From Prevotella sp. tf2-5 (lineage in GTDB: Bacteria; Bacteroidota; Bacteroidia; Bacteroidales; Bacteroidaceae): 64,000 nucleotides of DNA. A program made the translations under genes and the position numbers. Location of the stretch: NCBI RefSeq assembly GCF_900115435.1, contig NZ_FOWK01000001.1, forward strand, positions 62,001 through 126,000. Direction: 5' to 3'. Shown here piece after piece: positions 1-9,526 of the stretch. Position 1 is the first letter of the stretch. Each line of letters begins with the position of its first letter. The notes under the pieces were generated by a model that saw only the letters and a list, made by a program, of their open reading frames with translations, did no database searches and was not told the origin of the DNA.

Positions 1-928
1 ACATCTCCGCGTGATCCTCCCGTTTCCATTTCAATGCCTTCAACAAATGGTACCACCCCATCGGAAGCAAACGACCACCTGCCTTTTGCATCGCCATTGA
101 CAGACTACCCATCGTAATCGCAACACCCACCACTTCCTGGCGATCATTGAGAATGACAGGAATCAGGTTTAAGTCTATCAGTCGGAGGTATTTGTTGATG
201 AAGGTATTCATCTGCTTTTCTGACAAGGTCGAGAAGCCAAAGATAGGCTGATAACACTCATTCAGGAGGGCGAATACTTTTTTCCCGTATCCTAATTGGA
301 AGACTTCTTTCACAGTGAGTTTCACCACCCGTAACCCGATCTGTTCCCTGGCATATTGTGCCACACGGGCATATCTTGCCGGTATGTCTTGGGGAATATC
401 AATACGAACCTGCAACCAGTCCACTTCCTTAACCAGTCCATAGGCCTCCATATGACGAGGATAATAGTCCGGGTTATAAATGGTATTCATGGAACCTAGC
501 ATATCAAAATCCTCCACGAGCATACCCTCTTTGTCAAAATCGGTGATACCCAATGGTCCTTGCAAGGCATCCATTCCTTTTGTCTTACCCCATTCCTCAA
601 CTGCTTTCAGCAAAGCACTGGAAACTGTCATGTCGTCAATAAACTCAATCATGGAGAAACGGACATTCCGTACTTTCCATTTTTGATTTGCCTTCCCGTT
701 AACAATTCCCACGACACGTCCCACAGGCTGTTCGTTTTGGTATGCGACAAAAGCCTGGATGTCGGAAAACTCCAATCCCGGGTTTTTCCGGCTGTTGAAG
801 AGCTTCCGCACATCTGACTCCAAATCAGGCACATATTGCGGACAATTCCCATAGATGCTATCCACAATATGAACGAAATCATTCATCGTCCTGTGATCAT
901 GTACCTGTTTGACCTTCACCGTATTCAT
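1..928 (-). CDS. Partial GNAT-like (YghO-type) N-acetyltransferase family protein
   Basis: The frame opens at the ATG at 928-926 and stays open for about 309 codons to the left edge, so the C-terminus is missing. The protein starts MNTVKVKQVHDHRTMNDFVH and contains VGRVVGIVNGKAN and DALQGPLGITDFDKEGMLVE. This is the pattern I associate with the roughly 380-residue Bacteroidetes proteins annotated as GNAT or YghO-like acetyltransferases; the substrate is unknown. Its ATG overlaps the TGA of the upstream AraC-type gene (ATGA, 928-925), which suggests translational coupling and shared expression. The coherent translation makes it a real gene. The family name is from recognition, not from a search. 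Confidence 0.75.
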   Translation of the reverse strand, partial: MNTVKVKQVHDHRTMNDFVHIVDSIYGNCPQYVPDLESDVRKLFNSRKNPGLEFSDIQAFVAYQNEQPVGRVVGIVNGKANQKWKVRNVRFSMIEFIDDMTVSSALLKAVEEWGKTKGMDALQGPLGITDFDKEGMLVEDFDMLGSMNTIYNPDYYPRHMEAYGLVKEVDWLQVRIDIPQDIPARYARVAQYAREQIGLRVVKLTVKEVFQLGYGKKVFALLNECYQPIFGFSTLSEKQMNTFINKYLRLIDLNLIPVILNDRQEVVGVAITMGSLSMAMQKAGGRLLPMGWYHLLKALKWKREDHAEM

Positions 929-1794
929 CGCACAACTCTTTTATGTTCCAAACGGTATTCCATTGGGGTTACGTTTGCCTGTTCCCGGAAATACTGACTA
1001 AAAAACGAGGAGTTGGGGAATCCCAACTTGTTGGAAATCTCCTTGATACTCATATCCGTCTCCTTCAGCAAAGAGTAGCAGTCTTGCATCGTACTCTCCG
1101 TAATCCATCGCATGGGGTTCTTGCCACTGACCTTCTTCGATATCAAGGAAAGGTACTTGGGTGTGATATGTAACTGACTGGCATAAAATGACACACGCTG
1201 GCGTTTCTGTTCCTGGCTGGACAATAGCTGCAGGAACTGGTTGAAGATTTCCTTGTCGTGAATACTTGAGGTATCGCCCCCTAACGCCATATCCTCATGA
1301 CGCAGCAGTTCCTCACAAATCATCAACAACGTCGTTCGCAAGAACGACACCATAATCTCACGGGACAATAACGGCATCTTCTCAATTTTGAAGATAGAAT
1401 GGGTATATTTCTGTATACTCCCTAACCAGTCATTGCCATCCACGACATAAATCTCACGCATGTACATCGCCTTGTTCCAGATATTAATCTGATTACCCAA
1501 TACCGATTTCAACATCCTGTCTGACACCAGCAAAGCAGTTGCCTCTGCATCAGTGCTGACAAGCATAGGATTGACAAGCTTTCCCACAGGTATCAACAAC
1601 AATTGCCCTGAAATGACTTTCACCTGATGGTTACCACCCATTTCAACGATAATTTGTCCTTTTCGACAATGTACAATGGAGTTATACGACATACTAATGG
1701 AAGGCAAATCCTTTGCATCCCTAATGTCGTCTACAAAGAGAATTTCATCTTCCATCGCATGGACAATTTTCAACTCTTGCATACGGACCTTCAT
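925..1794 (-). CDS. AraC-family transcriptional regulator
   Basis: The C-terminal third carries the double helix-turn-helix of AraC/XylS regulators: VSFYASQLHITPKYLSLISK, then MSIKEISNKLGFPNSSFFSQ and YFREQANVTPMEYR. The N-terminal part resembles a cupin-type sensor domain (SISMSYNSIVHCRKGQIIVE). An upstream ATG at 1818 is in frame, but a TAATTTTG promoter-like element at 1806-1813 lies between it and the ATG at 1794. I therefore prefer 1794, giving 289 residues. The stop overlaps the start of the downstream acetyltransferase-like gene, so that gene is its likely operon partner. The effector and regulon cannot be read from the sequence. Confidence 0.85.
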   Translation of the reverse strand: MKVRMQELKIVHAMEDEILFVDDIRDAKDLPSISMSYNSIVHCRKGQIIVEMGGNHQVKVISGQLLLIPVGKLVNPMLVSTDAEATALLVSDRMLKSVLGNQINIWNKAMYMREIYVVDGNDWLGSIQKYTHSIFKIEKMPLLSREIMVSFLRTTLLMICEELLRHEDMALGGDTSSIHDKEIFNQFLQLLSSQEQKRQRVSFYASQLHITPKYLSLISKKVSGKNPMRWITESTMQDCYSLLKETDMSIKEISNKLGFPNSSFFSQYFREQANVTPMEYRLEHKRVVR

Positions 1795-1805
1795 CTTTTC
1801 CGCTG

Positions 1806-1813
1806 CAAAATTA
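1806..1813 (-). promoter_or_regulatory. Putative -7 element of the AraC-type gene
   Basis: The minus strand reads TAATTTTG, matching the Bacteroidetes TAnnTTTG element, 11 nt before the preferred ATG at 1794. I see no good TTTG at the -33 distance, so this is a weak call. Confidence 0.4.
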
Positions 1814-1910
1814 AACATTATTTTCCAACTTTCGACGTTCTTTTCTTCGCATATACTGTTCTCTTTGGAATTCCAACGCTTGCTGATAGCAAACCCTCCT
1901 ATTTTTCCCC

Positions 1911-2000
1911 ACGTATTTTTTAAAACCCTTGTTACCGTTGCCTCCTTGCAAAAATATTTGATAATCAGAATATTACAGGTAACAAGAAGGTGCCGCCTTC
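1911..2000. repeat. Dispersed hairpin repeat, copy A
   Basis: About 60 bp (1911-1970) match 16732-16790 at roughly 90 percent. A 9-bp stem, CTTGTTACC at 1928-1936 and GGTAACAAG at 1978-1986, closes a hairpin. The element ends with the 15-mer GAAGGTGCCGCCTTC (1986-2000), also present at 17096-17110. It lies in the 245-nt gap between the AraC-type gene and the cca stop. No coding capacity is evident, and it looks like a small non-autonomous repeat. Confidence 0.6.
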
Positions 2001-2039
2001 ACTTCTTTTTAGATATTGCTTTTAACCGTTTATAGCCTT

Positions 2040-3497
2040 TTATTGCTTTTCCAACCCCATCTCTTTCGCTTTCTCCAGCAACAGACGCATGAGCGACTCC
2101 CGTTCGTTCTCTACTTTATTATCGAGAACGGCGTCTTTTAGATATTGCTTAAGGACACCTACCTCACGAGAGGGAGAGAGATGAAAGAGTTCCATGATCT
2201 CGTTGCCATCGATGACTGGCTGAAGAAGTCGCTTATAGTCCTTCTCCTTCAAGTCTGCCAGTTTCTCACGCACCATGCGGAAGTTCTCCAAGAACAGTTG
2301 TTTACGCACCTCATTTTTCGAGGTGATATCTGCTTCGCAAAGGGTCATGAGGTCATCAATATCATCACCTGCGTCATTCAGCAAACGACGTACGGCAGAG
2401 TCGGTCACCTCCTCGTCAGCAATAGCAATAGGACGCATGTGGAGATCAACGAGTTTCTGCACATAACGCATCTCCATACCCATCGGCAGTTTCAATCGGC
2501 GGAAGATGTCCTGTACCATCTTCGCGCCAACATAATTATGGTTATGGAAGGTCCATCCCGTCTTAGGTTCCCAACGTTTCGTCTTTGTCTTGCCGATATC
2601 ATGCAAAAGCGCACCCCACCTCAGCCACAGAGGCGCTCCTTGACGACAAACATTCTCCAAGACCTCAAGGGTGTGGTAGAAATTGTTCTTATGCGCCCGT
2701 CCTTCTTTCTTTTCCACGATATCCAGAGCAGCAAGCTCCGGGAGTATGATTTGCAACAACCCACTACGTTGCAGATACTCAAAACCTATGCTGGGATGAG
2801 TCGCCATCATGATCTTGTTCAGCTCTACCTCTATACGCTCCCCACTGACTATTTTAATACGGTCAGCCATCCTTCCCAGTGCGTCAAAGGTGTCATCCTC
2901 AATCTGGAAATTGAGCTGAGTGGCAAAACGGACACAACGCATCATACGTAAGGGATCATCGGAAAAAGTCACCTCCGGGTCGAGGGGTGTGGCTATCATA
3001 TGATCTTGCAGGTCCGCAATACCATTGAAAGGATCAATTAATTCACCAAATCGCTCCTTATTCAAGCAAATTGCCATCGCATTAATCGTAAAGTCGCGAC
3101 GGTTCTGGTCATCCTCTAACGTCCCGTCTTCCACAACAGGTTTACGTGAGTCGTGGCTATAACTCTCCCTGCGAGCTCCTACAAATTCTATTTCGTACTC
3201 CTTCCTCGTTCCTCCTTCCTCGTTCCTCGAGAACTTCACCTGAGCCGTTCCGAAATTGCGGAATACAGAGAGATGTGCCTTCTTTCCCAATTCTTTCTTT
3301 AGTGCTGACGCCACCTCAATACCACTGCCCACCACAACGACATCAATGTCGTCGGAAGGACGCTCCAGAAAAATATCACGAACATACCCTCCCACCACAT
3401 AGCACTCAACACCCAAGCGGTCTGCGACAGCACTGATCTGATGGAATATTTCTTGGTCTAATATCTTTGCCAAAGCGGCATCAGAATATAATTTCAT
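2040..3497 (-). CDS. cca: CCA tRNA nucleotidyltransferase / poly(A) polymerase family, HD domain
   Basis: The enzyme class adds or repairs the 3' CCA of tRNA. The N-terminal nucleotidyltransferase core is visible as GGYVRDIFLERPSDDIDVVV, with metal-binding aspartates at D50 and D52, then RRDFTINAMA and DDPLRMMRCVRFA. An HD-type domain follows (RWGALLHDIGKTKTKRW). An upstream ATG at 3554 is in frame but lies before a promoter-like TACTTTTG at 3520-3527, so the start is placed at 3497 (MKLYSDAALAK), giving 485 residues, normal for the Bacteroidetes family. It diverges from the PAP2 gene. CCA-adding and poly(A)-adding members cannot be separated from sequence alone, but CCA addition is the likely role. 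Confidence 0.92.
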   Translation of the reverse strand: MKLYSDAALAKILDQEIFHQISAVADRLGVECYVVGGYVRDIFLERPSDDIDVVVVGSGIEVASALKKELGKKAHLSVFRNFGTAQVKFSRNEEGGTRKEYEIEFVGARRESYSHDSRKPVVEDGTLEDDQNRRDFTINAMAICLNKERFGELIDPFNGIADLQDHMIATPLDPEVTFSDDPLRMMRCVRFATQLNFQIEDDTFDALGRMADRIKIVSGERIEVELNKIMMATHPSIGFEYLQRSGLLQIILPELAALDIVEKKEGRAHKNNFYHTLEVLENVCRQGAPLWLRWGALLHDIGKTKTKRWEPKTGWTFHNHNYVGAKMVQDIFRRLKLPMGMEMRYVQKLVDLHMRPIAIADEEVTDSAVRRLLNDAGDDIDDLMTLCEADITSKNEVRKQLFLENFRMVREKLADLKEKDYKRLLQPVIDGNEIMELFHLSPSREVGVLKQYLKDAVLDNKVENERESLMRLLLEKAKEMGLEKQ

Positions 3498-3515
3498 GAC
3501 ATTTTTCTCTTTTCG

Positions 3516-3547
3516 GTTGCAAAAGTACAAAAATATTTGTAACTTTG
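3516..3547 (+). promoter_or_regulatory. Putative promoter of the PAP2 gene and downstream run
   Basis: GTTG at 3516-3519 is followed after exactly 20 nt by TAACTTTG (3540-3547), a good match to the Bacteroidetes housekeeping promoter. The PAP2 ATG is at 3586. It overlaps the divergent cca promoter, so the two directions may compete. Confidence 0.65.
3520..3527 (-). promoter_or_regulatory. Putative cca -7 promoter element
   Basis: TACTTTTG on the minus strand fits TAnnTTTG and lies 22 nt before the cca ATG. A -33 TTTG at the ideal spacing is not obvious. Confidence 0.5.
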
Positions 3548-3585
3548 CACACAAATTAATAATTAATTAAATACGTAGAACAAGA

Positions 3586-5241
3586 ATGAAACGTTTATTA
3601 ACCGCTATTTTCCTGACTATGACTATAGCTGTTCAAGCCAATACGGACAGCTATAAGGACATGGAGCCGTTAAAGCTCACAGTTCCCGAGATGAAGGCAG
3701 AGCTTGGTACATTTAGTAATGAGAACGGTTACCGAAGCGAACTGTCAATGACAGCTCCAGAGCCCAAAATGGATTTTGCGTTCTTCAAGTCACGCACAAA
3801 CCCTGGCACCAGACCATATAAATTCATGGAAGACATGACATTCGCTGGTGTTCCCCTTTTCATTGCCGGTATCATTGCCAAGAGTGAGAAGAACGCCTTC
3901 AAACAGCAGCAAAAGCACTCACTGGTAACAAAATTCAAGACTGGTATCGACGACTATACCCAGTTCTTCGGTCCTGCTGCCGTTGTCGGTCTGAAATTAG
4001 GCGGTTACGAGGGACGCAGCGACTGGCCCCGTCTGTTGGCAAGCGCCGGTATGGGCTATGGTATCATGGCACTCCTTGTCAACACCATCAAGCACACAGC
4101 CAAGGAGATGCGTCCTGACGGAAGTACAGCCAACTCATGGCCCTCTGGACATACTGCCACAGCCTTCGTTGGTGCTACACTGTTGCACAAGGAATATGGT
4201 CTCACCCGTTCTCCCTGGTGGTCGGTAGCTGGTTATAGTGTGGCTACGGCAACAGGTGTGATGCGTGTGTTGAACAACCGCCACTGGATCAGTGACGTGC
4301 TCTCTGGTGCCGGTATTGGTATGCTGTCCGGTGAGTTAGGCTATGCACTCTGCGACCTGCTCTTCAAAGGCAAAGGTCTGCTGCGCAACGACATCATCGG
4401 TGCCCCCAATGTCATTGATCACCCCTCGTTCTTCTCTATCTCGATGGGTATCGGACTGGGAACTCGCGACCTCGATTTCGACATGGAAAATTACGGATGG
4501 TCCGATAACCTGAACCTGAAATTCCAGGCTTCCACAGTAGTTGGTGCTGAAGGTGCTTACTTCTTCAATCCTTATATCGGTGTGGGTGGTAGACTGCGTG
4601 TGAAGAGCTCACCTATCAAGGGATGGAATAAGATTACTGACTTTGCCTGGGAGGACGTATATTATATGTATGATGAAATAAGTCAGTTAGATGATGAAGA
4701 GCTGAAAGACATAGAGGCTTCGATTGACGATATTGACTTCGTGATCGAGAGTGACCACCTGACGGAGTTTGCTGTAGACCTCGGTGCTTATTTCAATTTC
4801 CCCCTCTCCAACCGTTTTGCCTTAGGCAGCAAACTGCTCATTGGTCGTAGTATTATGCAGGAACTCTCTTTGAATGCCAAGATAGCAGGTAAAGAATATA
4901 ACAAAGGAGACAAACCTGATCAGCCAACTGGTAAAGAATACGACGTGGAATGGGACTACTTCACCGTTGATGGTAATAATACCATGAAGTTTGGTACTGG
5001 TATCTCGCTTACCTATGCCTACAAGAAAAACTTCTCATGGAAGGTATTCCTTGATTACGATGTTGCCCGTAAGACCTACACGATGAATTACAACTACGGA
5101 GGCATTCCTTACGCCATGTATCCATCAGCTTTTGAAAACATGAGCGAAGCTGAGATTAAAGAGACTTTCACAGCCAGCAAGAGCATCAAGAAGACCATGC
5201 ATTCCTTCGTGCTGGGCGCCTCGTTCGCTGTTAATTTCTAA
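3586..5241 (+). CDS. PAP2-superfamily phosphatase with C-terminal outer-membrane barrel-like region
   Basis: A signal peptide (MKRLLTAIFLTMTIAVQA) is followed by a PAP2 domain with all three signature motifs: K169-x6-R176-P177 (KHTAKEMRP), PSGH at 186-189, and R227-x5-H233-x3-D237 (RVLNNRHWISD). Members hydrolyse phosphate from lipids such as undecaprenyl pyrophosphate, lipid A or phosphatidic acid. From about residue 290 the protein becomes a series of amphipathic strands ending SFVLGASFAVNF. The terminal phenylalanine resembles the sorting signal of outer-membrane beta-barrels. The combined layout suggests an envelope phosphatase tethered to, or forming part of, the outer membrane. It is first in a plus-strand run. 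The substrate is not determinable here. Confidence 0.87.
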   Translation: MKRLLTAIFLTMTIAVQANTDSYKDMEPLKLTVPEMKAELGTFSNENGYRSELSMTAPEPKMDFAFFKSRTNPGTRPYKFMEDMTFAGVPLFIAGIIAKSEKNAFKQQQKHSLVTKFKTGIDDYTQFFGPAAVVGLKLGGYEGRSDWPRLLASAGMGYGIMALLVNTIKHTAKEMRPDGSTANSWPSGHTATAFVGATLLHKEYGLTRSPWWSVAGYSVATATGVMRVLNNRHWISDVLSGAGIGMLSGELGYALCDLLFKGKGLLRNDIIGAPNVIDHPSFFSISMGIGLGTRDLDFDMENYGWSDNLNLKFQASTVVGAEGAYFFNPYIGVGGRLRVKSSPIKGWNKITDFAWEDVYYMYDEISQLDDEELKDIEASIDDIDFVIESDHLTEFAVDLGAYFNFPLSNRFALGSKLLIGRSIMQELSLNAKIAGKEYNKGDKPDQPTGKEYDVEWDYFTVDGNNTMKFGTGISLTYAYKKNFSWKVFLDYDVARKTYTMNYNYGGIPYAMYPSAFENMSEAEIKETFTASKSIKKTMHSFVLGASFAVNF

Positions 5242-5249
5242 AATACATC

Positions 5250-5798
5250 ATGTCAAAGGAAAACGAGAAAACCAACGCGCAGTTCGAGCAGGTGATGCAG
5301 GAATGTCGTAGCCTGTTTGAGAAGAAGCTCCATGACTATGGTGCATCCTGGCGCATCCTGCGTCCTCAGTCCCTCACCGACCAGTTGTTTATCAAAGCGA
5401 AGCGTATCCGATCTCTGGAGATCAAGAAAGAGTCGCTGGTGGGCGAAGGCATCCGTCCTGAGTTCATCGCCCTGATTAACTATGGCATCGTGGGACTTAT
5501 CCAACTGGCACAGGGCTTCTCTGACACTGTTGACATGCAGCCGAAGGAGGCGATGGCGCTCTATGACCGCTATGCCTTGGAGGCGCTAGAGCTGATGAAA
5601 CGCAAGAACCATGACTACGACGAGGCGTGGCGTGGTATGCGCGTCAGCAGTTATACAGACTTCATCCTCACCAAGATAGAACGCATCAAGGAGATTGAGA
5701 ATCTCGGAGGTGACACTCTTGTCAGCGAGGGCATCGATGCCAACTACATGGACATCATCAACTATGCGGTCTTCGGAGCGATCAAGTTGAGTGAGTGA
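5250..5798 (+). CDS. DUF1599 protein with two tandem copies of the domain
   Basis: The 182 residues form an internal duplication. Residues about 12-93 ([20 protein letters not shown] ... [11 protein letters not shown]) and 100-182 ([20 protein letters not shown] ... [11 protein letters not shown]) share the HDY-x-W-R and RI(K/R)-x-(I/L)E patterns of DUF1599. This family has been linked by others to nucleotide-modification contexts, but its biochemical role is unproven. It starts 8 nt after the PAP2 stop, and its TGA overlaps the next ATG (TGATG, 5796-5800), so the operon is tight. A DUF1599 gene next to the BT_3928-like/tpiA/SPOR/folE run is, to my knowledge, conserved in Bacteroides. Confidence 0.88.
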   Translation: MSKENEKTNAQFEQVMQECRSLFEKKLHDYGASWRILRPQSLTDQLFIKAKRIRSLEIKKESLVGEGIRPEFIALINYGIVGLIQLAQGFSDTVDMQPKEAMALYDRYALEALELMKRKNHDYDEAWRGMRVSSYTDFILTKIERIKEIENLGGDTLVSEGIDANYMDIINYAVFGAIKLSE

Positions 5799-7729
5799 TG
5801 ACGAGAAAGATCATAATGAACATTGCCCGACTGGTCGTCGCGCTGGCGTTTATCCTGTCAGGATTCGTCAAGGCAGTAGACCCGCTGGGCACACAATACA
5901 AAATAGCCGACTATCTGGAGGCGTTGCATCTGGGAGCCTACGTTCCCGATGGTCTGACACTCATCCTGTCAGTACTCCTGTCGGCTGCCGAGTTCTGGCT
6001 CGGTATCTGTCTGCTTTTTGCCATCCGACGACGTGTAGTGACACGTGTCATTCTGGTATGGCTCATGATCATGACACCACTGACACTGTGGCTGGCTCTC
6101 GCCAATCCCATCAGTGACTGTGGTTGTTTTGGGGATGCCATCGTGCTCACCAACTGGCAGACATTCTGGAAGAACATCATCCTCCTTGCCTGTGCCATCC
6201 TGCTGGCATGCTATCCACTGGATATGATGCGCTTCGTATCAAGGACGAACCAATGGATTGTGATGAACTTCACAGCATTGTTCATCCTGATAGTGGCAGG
6301 ACAGTCACTCTACGAACTGCCATACTTCGATTTTCGTCCCTATCATATTGGAACGGACCTGAGGAAAGGATGGCAACAGATGATGGAGGGAGAAGAGTCA
6401 CCATATAGTGAGTTCTTCTTAGAACGCATAGACGACGGGAATGACATCACTGACTCCGTGCTGAATGACAAAGGCTACGTGTTCCTGCTGGTGTCACCCC
6501 ATCTGGAAGAGGCTGACGAGAGTCAGTTCGGCAGACTGAACCTGATTTACGAATATGCGATGGAGGAAGGCTATCCTTTCTACTGCTTGACGGCAAGTGG
6601 GGAGAAGGCGATCACCAAGTGGCGCGACGGCACAGGAGCGGAATACACGTTCTGCCAGACAGACGATATTGTCTTGAAGACAATAATACGGAGTAACCCA
6701 GGACTGATGCTTCTCAAGGATGGTACCATCATCCGCAAATGGAGTCACAACATCCTGCCAGGGGAAGACGAGCTGAGTGCACCACTAGAGAAGACGAAGA
6801 TAGGGAAGATGCCCGAGGACTCCGTACCGAAGAAAATTCTGGTGATACTCCTGTGGTATGTCCTGCCGCTGGTATTGCTGACCATCGCCGACCGCCTGTG
6901 GGCCTGGTCGAACTGGATAAAGAAAGGTGAAAAAACAATTAAATTATATCAAATCTTAAAACGTAAAGACATGAGAAAGAAAATTGTAGCAGGAAACTGG
7001 AAAATGAACCTGAACCTGCAAGAAGGTGTTGCTTTGGCAAAAGAACTGAATGAGGCACTGGCTGCCGACAAACCCAACTGTGGTGTAGTTATCTGTACCC
7101 CATTTATCCACCTTGCCTCTGTGGCTCAGGTCATCAATCAAGACGTGATTGGTCTTGGAGCTGAGAACTGCGCTGACAAGGAGAAGGGTGCTTTCACTGG
7201 TGAGGTATCTGCCGAGATGGTGAAGAGCACAGGAGCCCAGTATGTCATCCTCGGTCACTCTGAGCGCCGCGAGTATTACAAGGAGACCCCAGAGATTCTG
7301 AAGGAGAAGGTATTACTCGCCTTGAAGAACGGTCTGAAAGTCATCTTCTGTATCGGCGAGACCCTTGAGGAGCGTGAGGCTAACAAGCAGAACGAAGTCG
7401 TGAAGGCAGAGTTGGAAGGCAGTGTCTTCAACCTCAGCGAGGAGGACTTCCGTAAGATCGTCATCGCCTACGAGCCTATCTGGGCCATCGGTACCGGTAA
7501 GACCGCTACCGCTGAGCAGGCTGAGGAGATCCACGCATACATCCGTTCTATCGTTGCCGACAAATACGGTAAGGCTGTTGCTGAGGACACCAGCATCCTC
7601 TATGGTGGAAGCTGTAAGGCAAGCAATGCTCCTGAGCTTTTCGCAAAACCTGACATCGACGGTGGTCTGATTGGTGGCGCTTCTTTGAAATGCGCTGACT
7701 TCAAGGGTATCATCGATGCTTGGAAATAA
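5798..7729 (+). CDS. DoxX-like (BT_3928 family) membrane protein whose frame runs into triosephosphate isomerase
   Basis: The first ~390 codons encode a membrane protein with several predicted segments between residues 5 and 165, a DCGCFGD cysteine motif as in DoxX/MauE-like proteins, a thioredoxin-like region without CxxC (about 205-330), and a last membrane helix near 345-365. No stop follows. The frame continues through an AT-rich linker ([15 protein letters not shown]) into the tpiA ATG at 6971 and the whole isomerase. The positively charged end after the last helix would place the isomerase in the cytoplasm, so a fusion is topologically possible. In related Bacteroides these are separate genes as far as I recall. 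One extra base near AAGAAAGGTGA would create a TGA, so stop loss or a sequencing error are alternatives. ATG 5798 is preferred over GTG 5795. Confidence 0.75.
   Translation: MTRKIIMNIARLVVALAFILSGFVKAVDPLGTQYKIADYLEALHLGAYVPDGLTLILSVLLSAAEFWLGICLLFAIRRRVVTRVILVWLMIMTPLTLWLALANPISDCGCFGDAIVLTNWQTFWKNIILLACAILLACYPLDMMRFVSRTNQWIVMNFTALFILIVAGQSLYELPYFDFRPYHIGTDLRKGWQQMMEGEESPYSEFFLERIDDGNDITDSVLNDKGYVFLLVSPHLEEADESQFGRLNLIYEYAMEEGYPFYCLTASGEKAITKWRDGTGAEYTFCQTDDIVLKTIIRSNPGLMLLKDGTIIRKWSHNILPGEDELSAPLEKTKIGKMPEDSVPKKILVILLWYVLPLVLLTIADRLWAWSNWIKKGEKTIKLYQILKRKDMRKKIVAGNWKMNLNLQEGVALAKELNEALAADKPNCGVVICTPFIHLASVAQVINQDVIGLGAENCADKEKGAFTGEVSAEMVKSTGAQYVILGHSERREYYKETPEILKEKVLLALKNGLKVIFCIGETLEEREANKQNEVVKAELEGSVFNLSEEDFRKIVIAYEPIWAIGTGKTATAEQAEEIHAYIRSIVADKYGKAVAEDTSILYGGSCKASNAPELFAKPDIDGGLIGGASLKCADFKGIIDAWK
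6971..7729 (+). CDS. tpiA: Triosephosphate isomerase
   Basis: This glycolytic enzyme interconverts dihydroxyacetone phosphate and glyceraldehyde 3-phosphate. From the ATG at 6971 the protein is 252 residues, the normal length, and has the catalytic set: N9 and K11 in GNWKMN, H96 in ILGHSERR, E168 in [13 protein letters not shown], and the phosphate-binding GGS and GGAS segments. The region before the ATG is AT-rich like an intergenic spacer but has no in-frame stop, so the same residues also end the longer fused frame from 5798. Independent initiation at 6971 would give a soluble dimeric enzyme. I expect at least some product to start here. The next gene follows 7 nt after the stop. Confidence 0.95.
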   Translation: MRKKIVAGNWKMNLNLQEGVALAKELNEALAADKPNCGVVICTPFIHLASVAQVINQDVIGLGAENCADKEKGAFTGEVSAEMVKSTGAQYVILGHSERREYYKETPEILKEKVLLALKNGLKVIFCIGETLEEREANKQNEVVKAELEGSVFNLSEEDFRKIVIAYEPIWAIGTGKTATAEQAEEIHAYIRSIVADKYGKAVAEDTSILYGGSCKASNAPELFAKPDIDGGLIGGASLKCADFKGIIDAWK

Positions 7730-7736
7730 AAAAGAC

Positions 7737-8330
7737 ATGATGCGAATATCCTTTCGTCGTAATCGATGGATAGTCACTTTCATCCTGTGTGTTGGCATGT
7801 TGACGCATGCCAATGCACAGACTTTCACCCAACGTGTCCAGAAACATGTGGAAGGGAAAGGGACTGTGACCATTCATCAAAACGAGGAAATCGACCAACT
7901 GGTAAACGATCCCACTGCTACTGGTGTACAAAATCAAAAGCCTTCTGACAACAAGAAGCAACCAGAGGCCACCAAAGACAACAAGCAGGCAAGTACCACT
8001 AACAGCACGACCACTGACTCAGAGAATACGGAAACAGAACCGGTAGAGTCTGCAAGGAAAGCCACCCAGAAAATCATGGGCTACCGTGTACAGGCTTTTG
8101 CTGGTGGTAATTCCCGTAAAGACCGTCAGACAGCTGAGCAGATACGTAACAATATCAAGTCACAAATACCCAATGTGGCTGTATATGTTCATTTCTACTC
8201 TCCCCGTTGGATCTGCCGTGTAGGTAATTTCCGTACTTATGAGGAAGCATACCAGATGATGGTAAGACTACAGAACATGGGGTATAAACAGGCATCCATT
8301 GTAAAAGGCAAAATAACCGTATCATACTGA
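7737..8330 (+). CDS. Secreted SPOR-domain protein
   Basis: The start at 7737 gives an N-terminal signal peptide ([19 protein letters not shown]) that an upstream in-frame ATG at 7716, inside tpiA, would bury. A low-complexity Thr/Asn/Lys-rich linker occupies about residues 55-105. The last ~80 residues form a SPOR domain ([20 protein letters not shown] ... [20 protein letters not shown]). SPOR domains bind peptidoglycan stripped of stem peptides at division sites. The protein is 197 residues and likely periplasmic. Its TGA overlaps the folE ATG (TGATG), so the two are translationally coupled. The role beyond glycan binding is unknown. Confidence 0.88.
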   Translation: MMRISFRRNRWIVTFILCVGMLTHANAQTFTQRVQKHVEGKGTVTIHQNEEIDQLVNDPTATGVQNQKPSDNKKQPEATKDNKQASTTNSTTTDSENTETEPVESARKATQKIMGYRVQAFAGGNSRKDRQTAEQIRNNIKSQIPNVAVYVHFYSPRWICRVGNFRTYEEAYQMMVRLQNMGYKQASIVKGKITVSY

Positions 8331-8920
8331 TGAATCCTGAAACAGAATACAGAGAAGGACTTGATGAACTGGCATCCCATTATAAAGAGATACTGTCACT
8401 CCTGGGAGAAGACCCTGACCGTGAGGGGTTGTTAAAGACCCCGATGCGTGTGGCAAAAGCCATGCAGGTATTGACACGAGGTTATACTATGGATGCCCAT
8501 CAGGTACTCCGACAGGCTCTTTTCAAAGAAGATTACAGTCAAATGGTCATCGTCAAGGATATTGACTTCTTCTCGCTTTGTGAGCATCACATGATACCTT
8601 TCTATGGGAAGGCACATGTGGCTTATATTCCCAATGGCTACATCACTGGGCTCTCGAAGATAGCCCGTGTGGTAGACATCTTCTCACACCGTCTCCAAGT
8701 ACAAGAACGCATGACACTGCAGATCAGACAATGTATTGAGGAGACACTGCACCCCCTTGGAGTCATGGTTGTCATTGAAGCCAGACACATGTGCATGCAA
8801 ATGCGTGGTGTTGAGAAACAAAACTCCATCACGACCACTAGCGAGTTCAGTGGCGCATTCAACCAAGCCAAGACCAGACAGGAATTTATGAATCTGATAC
8901 ATAATAACACGACGATTTAA
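8330..8920 (+). CDS. folE: GTP cyclohydrolase I
   Basis: It converts GTP to 7,8-dihydroneopterin triphosphate, the first step of folate (and possibly queuosine-type) pterin synthesis. The 196-residue protein has the family signatures [20 protein letters not shown] and [20 protein letters not shown]. The zinc ligands would be C84, H87 and C155, all present, so this is the zinc-dependent type IA enzyme. The start overlaps the preceding SPOR-gene stop. The gene belongs to the conserved tpiA/SPOR/folE block. Nothing appears truncated. Confidence 0.96.
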   Translation: MNPETEYREGLDELASHYKEILSLLGEDPDREGLLKTPMRVAKAMQVLTRGYTMDAHQVLRQALFKEDYSQMVIVKDIDFFSLCEHHMIPFYGKAHVAYIPNGYITGLSKIARVVDIFSHRLQVQERMTLQIRQCIEETLHPLGVMVVIEARHMCMQMRGVEKQNSITTTSEFSGAFNQAKTRQEFMNLIHNNTTI

Positions 8921-8932
8921 TCAATTTCATAT

Positions 8933-9505
8933 ATGGAACAAGACAACAAAAACTCATATCGCACCAAGCAATCCCTTCCTCAAGAATTTTATCATAGCTG
9001 CTTGGGTAAAATCATTATCCTTTTAGTATTACTTTTCGTTCTCTTTGTGATTGCTGTCATCACAGTACCTTCTGACGAGAAGATGGAAACGGAGATGATG
9101 GACAACATCCGTGAGTGTATACAACAGAACGACAGTATTAAAGGTGATGCCATTGATGATGCTGTGGCAAATTTCAGTCGTATCTTCACAGAGGCAGACA
9201 CCACCTTTAACGACAAGGAGGTCATGGAGGCTTTTCATAAGTATAACAAGTTGGAGATTTACCGCCACTCTTTCTACACCACAGCCCGTTTACGTAACAA
9301 TCTGAGTGCGGAGGGCATCCGCGTAGGTGTCGGTATCTTTAATCTCGTTATTCCCACCATTAAATACAGTGACATCATCTTGTTCGTAAGCACCATTAAG
9401 AACTACAACAAGGAACGACTCATCGATCCTGCTCCACAAGATGAGTATGTGGGAGAGAATCCAAATATCAAGGAGTATCACTATTTAGGTGACCCCGACA
9501 ACTAA
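8933..9505 (+). CDS. Small membrane-anchored protein of unknown function
   Basis: The 190-residue protein has a short cytoplasmic N-terminus and one strong transmembrane helix (IIILLVLLFVLFVIAVITV, about 27-45). The rest is a soluble acidic region, probably periplasmic (DNIRECIQQNDSIKGDAIDD, then a conserved-looking FNLVIPTIKYSDIILFVSTI). It weakly recalls DUF4359-type proteins, but I cannot confirm that. It lies 12 nt after folE and 21 nt before the next gene, so it is probably cotranscribed. No catalytic motif is visible. Confidence 0.75.
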   Translation: MEQDNKNSYRTKQSLPQEFYHSCLGKIIILLVLLFVLFVIAVITVPSDEKMETEMMDNIRECIQQNDSIKGDAIDDAVANFSRIFTEADTTFNDKEVMEAFHKYNKLEIYRHSFYTTARLRNNLSAEGIRVGVGIFNLVIPTIKYSDIILFVSTIKNYNKERLIDPAPQDEYVGENPNIKEYHYLGDPDN

Positions 9506-9526
9506 ACGGTCACACTACCGTCTGAC

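Noticed and set aside
3498..3554. Longer start for cca at 3554
   Set aside because: The added 19 residues are encoded by DNA containing the probable promoter TACTTTTG and are not typical of the family N-terminus.
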